DNA of 64,000 nt from Syngnathus acus (Eukaryota > Chordata > Actinopteri > Syngnathiformes > Syngnathidae): positions 6,296,967 through 6,360,966 of the forward strand of contig NC_051091.1 in the NCBI RefSeq assembly GCF_901709675.1, in the 5' to 3' direction. Positions 16,296 to 28,030 of this stretch are shown in pieces; position 1 is the stretch's first letter, and each line of letters starts with the position of its first letter. The notes under the pieces are model-generated. The model was not told the origin of the DNA. It ran no database searches and saw only the letters and a list, made by a program, of their open reading frames with translations. The translations under genes and the position numbers were made by a program.

Positions 16296-16350
16296 CTTAT
16301 AAGTCTTATAGTCTTGACTCTGACTTGATCTTGTTTGATGGTACCTCCAG
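16296..16350 (-). other. gnrh2: Likely non-coding first exon of gnrh2
   Basis: On the minus strand a splice donor (AAG then GTAAGG) sits at 16296/16295, about 170 bp upstream of the acceptor that precedes the gnrh2 start codon. GnRH genes typically have a separate 5' UTR exon. The upstream limit is a guess, since no transcription start can be read from the sequence. Confidence 0.45.
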
Positions 16351-17350
16351 AAGTGTCGGACACAGTTTTTTGTTACTTGTCAGTAATTTCACGGAGCTTT
16401 ACTGAACAGATGCTTTTCAAGTGCAATATATGTAGCCTATATTCAACTGTCCCCACCCTACCACATCCTTGCTTTTCCGTTAGTGTTCTCTGTTGGTCCC
16501 GCCTTTATTGACCCCGTTGCTCCTTCCCTCCCATGTGGAAAAATTAACATCTCTGGGGGTACAAGAAGAAAAGGACCTGGCTCATTCCAATTATCATCTG
16601 CAAACAACAGTGACACCCACGAAGCCAACATGTGTACGCATGAATCACTCCTATATTCTACGAGGAGGAAAAAAAACCCCATTCATTTAACAATTCGGTT
16701 TTTTAAGACACTTTGAGTAGAGATCCTCCTTAAATCCTTAAATATTTTGAATGGCCTTTTTGTGCATATTCATCATCAATCCTTTTTTTTTCTTCTTTTT
16801 TTTTTTAAGTTGATCTTGATGACTCATCCTTGAACCTAACTTAAGCCAGATCAACATAGGAAGGCTGATTGCAGAGGAACAAACATGGCAGACTCTTAGC
16901 CAGGTCACAGACAATTTCCCTTTTCAATTATTTTTCCTGTACAAATTTGTAAATGGTGTCAGGTGTCAGTCATAGGTACGGGCTGAACTAGTTTTTTTTT
17001 TTCCCCTCGGGATGGGGGTTAGGGCAGGGATTATCTGGCCTGGAATCTGGTTGGGAGGGGGTCCAAGCCTATTTCAAGGGGTGCCAGTGGTCCCGCAAGT
17101 CCCCCCCCCCAATCCGCTAGCGCCGCCAGTGGTCATACTCTAGTTTAGATGGAATGATTTTAACTTCCGTTTTTATCTAATTAGAGTAACTGCATATCAC
17201 ATTTAAGTCATTGCTTTTAGCTCAAAGAGACAGCTTTGCAATGTACATTCTCACAGAACCTTTATCATAAAGGTTATTGTCTATTAATAACTGAAATTCC
17301 ACCAGGAAGCTGTCTTGACTTCAAATAAGCATCATAGATATGAACTGAGA
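16351..17350. other. Gap between gnrh2 and the ptpra 3' end
   Basis: No recognised gene. Two overlapping open frames at about 16458-16716 on opposite strands match no family I know. The stretch contains C-rich and G-rich runs (16980-17110) and AT-rich sequence. In mammals MRPS26 lies next to GNRH2; I saw no MRPS26-like frame here. Confidence 0.4.
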
Positions 17351-20300
17351 AGAAAAATCTCAAGCACTTTATTAGTTTTGAACAGTATCTTGCTTAAAAA
17401 GGCCATCTGGCATTATATAATTATATATAATTTTATCATATATAATTATATACACATATATTCAAATGTTGAATAACAAAACACTAGAAACCAACATAGG
17501 CAAATAAAAAGTTGGATTATCTTAAGACAATTATACCAGTTAAAAAATGCAAACAAAACAGCCAATACATTTCAAAATGGTCCCGTTACAATTCAATATA
17601 CAGCTTTTTTCTTTTCTCCAAAAAAAGCAGGGGAAGGGCGTGGGGGTGGAAAGGAAATAAAATAAGAAGGCAGCAGACAGGAATGAATCATAAATAACCT
17701 TACATTATGTACAAAGTAGGGAAAATCATTCAACCTGGACCAACAGGAAGATGATGGTCCAAGGTAAACGTCAGCGAGGAAAAGGGACGAACGAGTGCAG
17801 TTGGAGACACAAAGACGAAATTTAGGTGGAGAGAAGAGTAAAGTAGTTAGTCGTTGCAACCATGAAACGGTTTCCCTTGGTGCTGTTCTAGCCACTGTGC
17901 ATGGGGCAGATGAATTACACCTTTTGCCAATGTTGGGTCATTTCCAGACATATGGCAAGTACATTCCCGCCTCAAAAAGTTGGCTTCTCACAACCAAGGG
18001 ATATTTCCCATTTCTATGGAAATGGATAGAGCAAGAATGAAAAGATGACTGATTTGGTTTTGGTTCCATGTTTCGCAAAACATTCTGCACATTTTGCTTA
18101 TATTGATAGAAAAGAAACCATTTAAGGTCCCACCACATAGTAATTTTTTTTTTTTTTTTTAATATGAGGCACTTTTTAAGCAAAATTGTGGTTTACATGA
18201 GTTGGCACAGTGTCATGTTGGCAAAGTGTCTCATGATTCAAACACAGTGAGTGTGACAATTTAGCATAAATTGACAATCAAGCTGATACTCGTCCGATTC
18301 TTGGACTGGTGACTTTACGAGTCAAACGGAGGAATGAAATGTGGGGGGTGGGGTGAATTTCACAATGCACAAATATTAATTTTAGTAGCTGGTCAAACAT
18401 TTGCTACTTTAAATCCCTACAGTGGATGAATAGAAGGCTTTGACAAATTTCCACAATTTTAATCATGATGTGGGTCTTTAATTTCAATCTTTCTTTCTGG
18501 TGCACATAGTGCATGAGTCATCTACAACTGCTCCCGACACACCACGAAAAATGCTGCATGTACTTGTAATGATTTGGTACACTGCAAACAAGTTGTCACA
18601 TTAGAGGCAAATTGTGTTCAAGTGTGAATCTGTTTTAGATGGGTTATCATTAAAGCAATTCAAAAGCGTCATCACCTCTGAGGAGGTTTTCTACCCAAGT
18701 CAAGGAGGTTAGATTTTCATTGTGGTTTGTGTTATAATGACATAAAAATATTGAAGTGATTTCGACAACAAAAAATTTGACTGGATAATCAGGCCATAGA
18801 ATTTCAGTGTGCATCGGGAATTTTTTGAGTTCCATTTACATTGGTATTTTTTTCCCCATATTTTCTGCAATTGCTCGGTGAAAATGGAATAAATTGTAAT
18901 ACGGAAATTGCTGTTCCAAACTGTGGATATCTGTCTTGCTCTCTTTTTATTGTTTTCCAGTGTGTGAGGATGAGCTTCATTTCCTGGGTTTGCTCCAGCA
19001 AAGATCATGGTTGACTTATAGCCCCCCCCCCATCTTAATTGACATCATTCATTATTTCATTACAATCATCAAGAGGGGATAACCCTCATCTGTAATGGTA
19101 GTTCAAGTGTGAGTGTTTCACAGAGAACAGCAATTTGGAGAAAAAAATGAAAAGAGTAACACAGCATGGCACACAGTGTGGAAAAAAAAAGAAGGAAATA
19201 CCTACTTCTGTTAGAAAACAGCATTCGAATAAAAAGTGGCATTCTTCAACATCATGGTGGGAATGAATGGACATTCTTTTAAAAAGCGACAAAACTGCGT
19301 TGCGATGTCTGAGTGATACAAGAAAGGCTCAACACAACTTTGGAGGAAATACTGCGGTGTGCATGTGCTGTTTTTACCTGACATATATGGATAAAAGTAT
19401 TGGGATAGCTGACCATACAGAAAAGAAAATGGAAGTAAATACTCTATGGAGTTGGGCTCCCCTTTACAGGCAAAAACAGTTTACACTCTCCTGGAAAGAC
19501 TTTGAGGCCGATCTATTTATTCTCTTAATGTGTTGAGGTCAGGGTTCTTCCAAAAATGTTCCTAATTAATAAATGTATACTCTGCGGAGGACTATGCTTA
19601 AGTCGGACTGAATGACTCAAGTGTTATGTTTGATTACATTTGCCCATATATTGGGCAGAAAAAAAACAAAAGCATAATATTTAAACTGCTGTTGTCCAGT
19701 CCGACAAAGATCCGCAATAATTATTTTTCCGAGTGCCTCCTTAGCTGCAGAACCAAGTTACAGATAACCTTTGGCTATCTGCTCATACATTAGAAGCCAC
19801 TGTGACCTCTCCACCAGCCTGCATTTTAAATGCAAACAAATACGTCCTCCGAAAACTGCACCAGGCTGCTGTCAATGTGCATTTGGTACATTTGAATTGC
19901 AAAGTGGTGTGAAAATACTAATAACAATAACGACTGATTCTGTGAGAATGAATTGATCTGCCAAAATCTCAAGTTCATCTTACGCCTTTGTCACCGTACG
20001 TTACTACAGCATGGCGCTTCGGATGTTTTCAGTCCTTAGCGAGTTAAAAAAAAAAGCAATATTTTACATAAACCTCCAAAGCATTAGTTTTGTATTCATA
20101 TAGAATTTTATAATATATATATAGCATTAAAATTTACAGGTGCCACCCAAAAATGCAGCCAAACTCAAAACTGTGTCCGAAAATAAAAGTTAAACGATGC
20201 AACACAGTAAATATGTCGATGTAAGTAAAATCATGGGCTGTATCAACAAGAGCAATGTTACAAAATACTCAAAAAGGCATCTCCTTTCTGCACTGCCCTC

Positions 20301-20510
20301 CCATCCAGACTGAAAACTCGGTTCCCTTTTTCTGACGGCAGTTTGTCCCATCCACAGAACCGTAATGTGATGTGTCACTTTGAAAAGGAAAACAATTTTG
20401 CAGCTGGAAGTATGCAGCTTTCTGCACGCTCATGTTCGTGTGTGTTCTGGTGCATGCATGTGGTGTTAGTATGATATGTAGACATCCATCCAACCATCCG
20501 TGGCGGGTCT
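17351..20510 (-). other. ptpra: Probable long 3' UTR of ptpra
   Basis: About 3.1 kb without coding signal follows the ptpra stop codon on the minus strand. A minus-strand AATAAA at 17368-17373 is a good candidate for the distal end. An AT-rich palindromic patch lies just past it (17410-17462). Poly-T and poly-C runs (near 18140-18160 and 19023-19031) lie within. The extent is inferred from the signal position, not from transcripts. Confidence 0.5.
17410..17462. repeat. AT-rich palindromic tract
   Basis: ATTATATAATTATATATAAT and a related TATATAATTATATA copy form overlapping inverted repeats just downstream of the probable end of the ptpra transcript. Confidence 0.7.
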
Positions 20511-23500
20511 CTATTTAAAATTGGCATAGTCAGAAAAGGCATCAATATACTCCTGGACAACTTTGTAGCAGAATTCGTACTGCTCCTGGAAAATAGAGTG
20601 AAAAACATCACATCAGTATCACATTTAAACAAAACCAGTAACTCCATTACTGTTCATCTTCTACATCAGTAATCAATTAAATATCATCAATCAGTAATCG
20701 ACACCTCCCCTAAAAAGGTTCACCGTTACCAATTAGTGCCTCAAAGTTGCAGAAAAGCTCTACTTTTGTCTAAACAAAACTCAACACATCGCCATAGTTT
20801 CTTGACAGCAAGATGCCACAAGGTGGCAGCAAACGGATTTTTATTGCTTTGGAATGATGAGAATTTTTTTCTGCAATATAAATCTTGCTCACCAGTGTCT
20901 GCACCATGTGGGGTCTTTGCAATCTGAGACTCTTGACTGTTTGGAAAACATCCAAAATGCCTTCTGCCTTCACCCTCTCCAGAACTGTACTCAATGCACA
21001 GAATGTCCCTGTCCTGCCCGCACCGGCACTGCACACACAAGGGGAGACAGCCATTTTAAATCAATATAGATAGTGGGATAGAGATTGAGAGTGAGTGTGA
21101 ATGACCCGGCTTTTTTTTTTTGGTGGAAAAAAAATCCCCCCAGTGCTGTGCTTCTTACCTGCAGTGTACTGTGATCGGATGGTTGCCGGACTGCTGCTGC
21201 TGTTTCTGCACTGCAGCAATTATATTGATCATGCCTTTACCGTCAGTGGGGATGCCCACTTCTGGCCAGCCATGGAAATGAAACAGACGCACTGCTCGAG
21301 CTTTGTTCTCCTGGAAAGAGGGAAAGTGAAGAACAGATGAGATTTGCAGTAGGTAAGATTATTGGTATGATAGATGCTGCCCCGGTTGCTAAATCACTGA
21401 CAAAAACCTTCAGATATTTATCTTGCGGGTAACATTTCAGGCTTAACCCAAAATGAATGCAGTTTTGAATGCACGTGAGCAACTGTTCGGTCCTTTTTGC
21501 ATAACTTGATCAGTGGCCACTTCCCTCTGAGAACATCCTGTTTTTTAAGCCTTGCAATAAGGCACTGTTGATCAATTGTTAGGTGTCTACTTGGTACCAT
21601 GATGTCAAAATGTGAACAATATGATGAGGATATTTTTTTTTGCCCTCTATCTACAGCAGTAATTGAGGGGAACATCTGTTAGTTAATATTTATTTACCCT
21701 GTTGTTGGTAACCAGGAGGTCCCGCACTGTGTAGCTCTCACTTTCTTCCTCCCGTTTAAGTTCAATGGAGATGTCACCGTAGACCACCACGCCATCACTG
21801 GGCCAATACTGAGCACACTTTTCCTACAAGAGCAAAATCAAAATCATCTTGTGATGGGTACACCAGCAATCCTGAATGCTCCACATACCTGCCCTCTCTC
21901 CTCCAGCTCAGTGAGCATGACTATTGAGCAGCTTCTCCATTCCCAGATCATCCTCCAGAAGTCCTCGATAGTGTGCTGCAGGGGGCCTTGGCTTGCCATG
22001 TACGAGTCTTTCTGACGGTAGCCCTGCAACGTGTAAATGACGTAGAGAGCAGTTTAATGGAAGTGGGGAAAAAAAAAACATGACGATGAAGCTGTTTTAG
22101 CACTCACGTCAATGAAAGACGCGTTGACATAGTCGGTGTTCTCCTCCCCTCGTTTGACCGGAATGATCACTCTGTTGAACTCGTCTATGAAAAAGAAGAA
22201 GACGCGATTTTGTGTTAAGTGTTCATCGGACCTGATTGCACCAATAACAAGGCATGAAACATTCTGTAAAACAGCCATGACAGCTTCACTCACATGGAAT
22301 GATCTGTAGTACTCGGTTCTTCTTCATGTTGGCAGGCAGATTGCCTGTTCTCATCTTGTCATTCTGGATTTTGATGGATGTCAGTTTCTAGAAAATACAT
22401 ATTTGATTAGAATTAAGGTTAAAAGCAATGCTCTTTGGACGCAAATAAATGCATGGACCAACCTTGAATTCAGCCTCCAAACCACTGCAGCCGGCTCCTG
22501 GCGAAGGGGCGTACAATTTAGCCAGGTGGGACTCCAGAGAAGTCACCTCCAGCTCAGTGTCTCCGTACAAATAGTGCTCTAACAACGCTTGGAAGATGAA
22601 CACGTACTGCATCTGTCAGAGTTGAAAAACCAAAGGAGGCATTTGGATTGATTGGTTCAATTCATTTTGTCCCGAGTGCGACTTACATCAGTCTGGACCA
22701 TCTGACATCTCTGGGCTCGAATCCTGGTGACAAATCCAAACACGTCCACCTTCCTCTCGGTGTTCATCATATCCAACATGGCATCTATCACCATGAACGT
22801 ACCCGTTCTTCCCACTCCCGCGCTACCGTGGAAGTGAGAACAACCTCTTGTGAGTTGTACAGCATGGCGACAAACAAAGACACATCGACTGGCCGGATAC
22901 TTACCTACAATGGACCACAATGGGACCAGCATATTGAGGGTTGTACGTTTTGACTTTCTTGAGAAACTTCAGCATACCAATGGGCGTAAAAGGAACGCCG
23001 AAATCCGGCCAGCTGGTGAAGTGGAACTGAGTGACAAGCCTTTGAGGCTTTTTTCCAGATACATCCCCAACCTGAAACACGATCAAAGCATATCCAGATT
23101 CATAAAACATATTCAAAAACAGACATCCATCCACCCTCGCTCTCACCTGTTGGATACAAAACTTGCGGATGGTGTAATCGACGAGAACCATTGTGTCTTC
23201 CACAGAAACACGGATGTTCCCATATGTCCAACAGCCCTGGTCCGGCCAGTACTGGGCACACTTACACTGAAACACAGACATATAAAAATTGGAAGACACC
23301 TGAAAACTATTACGATGGGAACTTTTGAACTACTGCGTTCTACCTCTTTCCTCTCCTTCAGATTGGTCACCATCACAATGGTGGCTGTGTTCTGCTCCCA
23401 GATCATCCGCCAATAGTCATTTACTGTTTCCTCCTTGGGTCCTGAGATTAACGCAGAGATTACCAATGAGTTTGATCACCACAAGAGCTACTGTAAACCT

Positions 23501-26500
23501 GGTTGCAGTGATATGTTACCTTGAGCTGCAATAAACTTATTCTTCTCTTGGTAACCCTGCACAAAAGAAAACAGAAACGAAGCAGACAACAAATGGGCAA
23601 AATTAGTTTAAAGTCAGAGCACAAGATATTGTTGTGCTATTGTTGTACAAACATTTATAAAGGAGGCATTGATGAAGTCAGAGTCTGGCACTCCTTCCAG
23701 TGATGACAGATGCACCCTGGAGTGATCGTCTAAGAAAAGAGAAAAGGTTTGCTTTGAAACACTCATTACAACACTTCCCAGTTTTGTCAAAGGGACAAGT
23801 GTCGCCGAGTTTAGTGGTTTGCTTACAGGGCAGGATGTTGACATATCTGTTCTTTTCTTTATTCTCTTCCTTGGATGCGGCGTCACACGTCGCCTGAATG
23901 GGGCAGACTGGCAGAGCCTGGGAAAAAGCAGACCAGCAAGATTAATATTTGTTTGTTTTTGTCTTTGATTCATTTTGAGACCTTACAGCATATACATATA
24001 CTTTTGGGCCGAATATACATTACAGGTGTTAAGTTGGGTGAGGGTGTATATTTATCGTACGTTAAACTCCTCCCTGAATAGCTTGTTGTCATCAGCCATG
24101 CGACGATTCATTTCTTCCTCGAGCTTGTCGACAGGAAGGGGTGGGTACTTCCTGTTTGTGCTGGGAGAACGGGCCAATAGCGGAACACTCTGGAGTTCTG
24201 TACCGGCGGGTAGGAAGCAAAGAAGACAGAAGTCAGGAGAGGAGCAGAGAAAGGTTGGAGAGAGAGAGACAACAGAGTTGTCCTCAGGTAACTTGAGGTA
24301 AATAAACTTTGTTTAGTTTGTACTACTTTAACACCACCAGAGGGCGCTGTGAGAACACTGGTTAATTAAGTGTTGGCAGACAACAATAGGATTCTGCCAG
24401 CAGTCAATGAAATGTTATCAGATCAGGGAGCAAGAGCAATCGAATGTTACCATAAGCAATGCAGGCTAACAAGCTGGAGCAAGCCAGCGCACAAAATAGC
24501 TGATATTGCACTAAAACATGACAATACTTGGCAAGCGAGTACTTATATCTGGGGACATGTACCGGTATCATCTGATCTTCCATTGGTCAATCTGAAGGAG
24601 TTGGAGTGGCTTCCTGCCTGCTTGTATTTTTTAAACCTGCCAGCCAGCAAAAACATAATGGAGACGCACTTGGTGACATCATCACATTTGGTTGCACAGT
24701 AATAGATTGTTGATTGATTGCAATGGTGACAGCAGCATTTCTTTGACGATCGCCAGAAGTTTCTTACTGGAGAATCGTTATGCGTTTCGCTTACCTGAGC
24801 ATGTAGAGGATGATGATGATAAATATAATGACCAACAAGGAAGACAGGGCCACCATCACCGCTATGATTGGCATGTCATCAGAAGTGTTGTTGTCTTGGT
24901 GGGGGACAAAAAGAGGAAAAGGTTTAGGATACTCTGTATGGTAATATAATGTTAGTTGTAAAATATTACCTTAACGATAAATGTTAAATTAAAGCAAAAC
25001 TAGATTTCATTGAATTCCAATCTGCACCGTATTGTATTGGTGGGGTAAAAAAACAAATGTTTAATAAATAATTGACCTAAATTAAACATCTCAGAAATGA
25101 AAGAAACATTTACATTGTGTAAATATTGCATCTGGCCCTTCGAGGGCAACCATTATGTGACAACCCAAAAAGTAAAATAAAAAATGTCCAAACACTGGAT
25201 AGCTTCAAGACAACCAGCTGCTAGCTGGCTTTGAAATAAATATACGTAAGTAGAACGTTACGGCGTCTCATTTAAAAATGTACCGTGTGCTTTCAATTTA
25301 TAACTTGAGCTTTGACTTACTTTTTCTTTAATTAAATTTCCCTCTAAATTATTATATGAGACCGCATATAAAAGATACAAGAGGCAAACAACGATTTCTA
25401 GATTGCTTCTTTCGGGAAAGGCTATGTGTATTAATATTTAATTAGCTTTCTCAAGAGTAAAAAAGAAAAAGTGCAACATGGTGTTTTTTAGAGCATGTTT
25501 TGTGACGAGTCACAAGCAAAGTGACGGCAGACAGAGGATGACTGTCGAAAGTAATGAAACATTAAGGATGTTTGCTGTGAATTCCGCATGAATTATTCAC
25601 AGCATAAATGGTAAATGATCTCTGCATGTCAGAGGCAGTATGAGATTCATTTTCCTCCATACAGAAGTGTCTAGTGAACGGCCATCGATAATTACCGTGG
25701 CGTACAGTCAGCATTAACGTTTATTTTGTAGGGCAAGTTACATTTAACCGCTATGTATACATTTCTATTCCACGCAAAGGTTATGCCTTTTTTTTTTTTT
25801 TTTTTCCCCCACTGCAATAGTTATCACAAAGGACATGCGTTTTGCCTGACCAACAACAGGAGATTATATCAAAGACAACACTGGCTGTTGTTTGTTTAGC
25901 GGCCGCTCTGTAAGACACAACAAAAGAAGAGAATATTCCAGACAAATGCATGCTAGTGCTGACAATGCACAGACAAAATTGTCAACTGGATATTCAAGAA
26001 AGCTCTTCGGATTCCACGCGGGTCAGAGAATGGACCGCTTGACCCCGCTATGTAACATTTTCACGCACAATTCCCAGCTCTTTTCAGTGTTCACCCTGTG
26101 ACAATGTGCACACTGAGGAAAAGAAGAGCGCAGCAGGCTGCGAGCATCATGCGGACCTGACACAGCCTTCAGGCATTTAATAGGCTCGGCGACTATTCCA
26201 CAAAAGGCTCTCAGACAGCCAGAGGGTGACAATGGAGAAGTTACAAAACACCTCGGAACCCAAAGTGATTGGGAGTGATTGAGAGTCAGCACGCAAACGC
26301 AAATGTTGGCAATTCCTGCGAGGGGAAAGAACCATCTTTTCAACAACAGCTTGCTCGTTCAGATGGATGGTGTTCTGCTTCTTATGGATGATCGCTTAAA
26401 TGGAACCCCGTCACGGCAGGATATTTCCAGAACTGCTACAATGTCTAAAAGCGGAAGATCTAAAATATTAAAGTTCGACTCTTGACCAGAAAGCTTCTTC

Positions 26501-28024
26501 TCTTGCTGCTTCTTTGACAACCTCCGCAAAGACACGCGGAAAATCATGTCGTACTTAAATGCCCCAGGAATCATATTTAGAGAGGTGATTTTATTTTTAT
26601 CTGAGTAACAACATCTATTATTCTGGGCAATAGGTGAGAAACATTTGGCAACACTGGAAAAGAGTAGGCAAAATGAGGAATGATTTGATAGCTATGCACG
26701 TGCTGACACACATGATGTCTGAATCACTCGGAGGAACAATGACAGTGAATATAAGTCTGGCTACATGTTCTATTCATCCACGTTATGAGACCAAATCCCA
26801 CAGCGCGGTAAAGTGCTTTTCCACTGGAGAAAAATGAGTCACTTCCTCTTAGGTCACATGAGAAGGCAGACGACCGTGTTATCTTGCTTCTTCAAGGAAC
26901 TAAGATCTATTGAGGGATACTCTCGCGGAGGACATGGAATCTGTTGATGCACGCGTTCCTGTATGACTTTTCAACTCAATGGCAAATACTATGCGGAGGT
27001 CCGCTGTGCTTCATCATGCTGTCAAAGACCTGATTGATTTTTGGAACGATGTCCGATAGCAGTGGAGCCGAGGTCAAAGATCAAAACGGGTACATCGGAA
27101 GAAGTGGATTTAAAGGGACCCAGGATCCTTGAGGGTCAATCGGTTATCATTTTTCAAGATATTTCCTCTGGTGATGTAAATTAAGAAATGAGTAAGGCAC
27201 TGGTACTCACCATGCGGGCTACCATCTGGGGTGTAATTCCTGTCAGGTTCTGCGGTGGTCTCCGTCTCCATGGTCATGTCATCATATAGGTCAGGTGTAG
27301 GGGTGTCTAGAATGGATGGTGTGGTCCCATTCTCACTGCCCACTAAAGTGGTAGGAGATGGAGTCACTGGGCTGAGCGTTGGCAGAGGGCCATCAGTCGG
27401 CGCTTGAGGTGGGGGTGGAGGAATCGTTGCCAAAATGATGGTGGCGTTGGAACCTTCCTCTTGGACATCCTCGCCAACGGCCGCTTTTGCTATTGCTGTC
27501 GTCGTCGGGGCGGCTCCCAGGGGCGCTGTTGCGGGTGGCACAGTGGGGGAGAGTGTGGGTGCGGTGGTGATGTTGATGACACGTGCCGTGGGAGGCTGTG
27601 TTGCGTTTGTAGAAATATTTGGAGTACCTGGAGAGTAATGGGGCATTAAGTCAAGCACGATAAAGTGGCTTTCTCGAAATTCTTTCTAAGAAGTTTCAGA
27701 GACATTCGATCCACTTAAGATGTCCTGCCCGGCTGAATTAAAACCCACTCGACAAAGTCTAGTCATGATCCTTTCCTGACTGGAGGATTACAGTGTTCTG
27801 CCGCTAAAGCATGGTTAATCGCTGGCATCCTTACAGATTTTTAAGTCACGGATTTTATTATATCATTTTTTTTAAACAGTCAATTGTGCTGCAATGGTCC
27901 AGTGGTAGACAATTCGCGCTAATTGTTTATGTTGGGTTTGCATCTTACTTGTGACCAGGACATGATCTTGGGTTGAGACCCCGAGGGCGAGACCTAGCAA
28001 CAGGAGCAAGGGACACACACCCAT
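20511..28024 (-). CDS. ptpra: Receptor-type tyrosine-protein phosphatase alpha
   Basis: A membrane phosphatase that activates Src-family kinases by removing the inhibitory C-terminal phosphate. Coding exons, minus strand: 27949-28024 (ATG at 28024), 27211-27627, 24795-24894, 24563-24636, 24061-24197, 23827-23917, 23653-23729, 23520-23556, 23344-23441, 23147-23266, 22905-23071, 22687-22822, 22463-22612, 22294-22387, 22108-22184, 21889-22023, 21698-21823, 21159-21310, 20893-21028, 20511-20585. They sum to 2475 nt, 824 aa. A signal peptide precedes a Thr/Pro/Ser-rich, N-glycosylation-rich ectodomain to about residue 170, then a membrane span at 174-197. D1 has Asp432 of SWPDFGVP and Cys464 of [11 protein letters not shown]2 has Glu721 in GWPEVGIP, the change typical of the weak D2 domain, and Cys754. 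The C-terminus DYANFK holds the Grb2-binding Tyr820. Near-complete match to the family. Confidence 0.97.
20816..20829 (+). promoter_or_regulatory. CTCF-like motif
   Basis: CCACAAGGTGGCAG matches the CTCF core with one weak position. It lies in the last intron of ptpra. Confidence 0.4.
24334..24347 (+). promoter_or_regulatory. CTCF-like motif, full consensus match
   Basis: CCACCAGAGGGCGC fits the CTCF core consensus at all 14 positions. It lies in a ptpra intron between the exons at 24061-24197 and 24563-24636. Confidence 0.5.
27888..27955 (+). repeat. Degenerate tRNA-like segment (tRNA-Gly-type A box)
   Basis: TGGTCCAGTGG at 27895-27905 matches the tRNA-Gly A box at 10 of 11 positions and is followed by TAGACAATTCGCGCT, also tRNA-Gly-like. 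GGTTTGCATCT at 27935-27945 resembles a B box at the right distance. No clear acceptor or anticodon stem pairing was made out, so this is at best a tRNA pseudogene or SINE head. It lies opposite the splice donor of the first ptpra coding exon. Confidence 0.3.
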
Positions 28025-28030
28025 TCTGCC

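Noticed and set aside
16458-16716. Overlapping open frames on both strands between gnrh2 and ptpra, considered as mrps26
   Set aside because: No resemblance to a mitochondrial ribosomal protein and no good start or splice context.
21418-21675. Minus-strand frame inside a ptpra intron
   Set aside because: Lies wholly between two well-defined ptpra exons, is not part of the spliced frame, and resembles no family.
27404-27649. Plus-strand open frames opposite the ptpra ectodomain exon
   Set aside because: They are shadows of the low-complexity Thr/Pro/Ala-rich exon on the minus strand and have no splice or family support.
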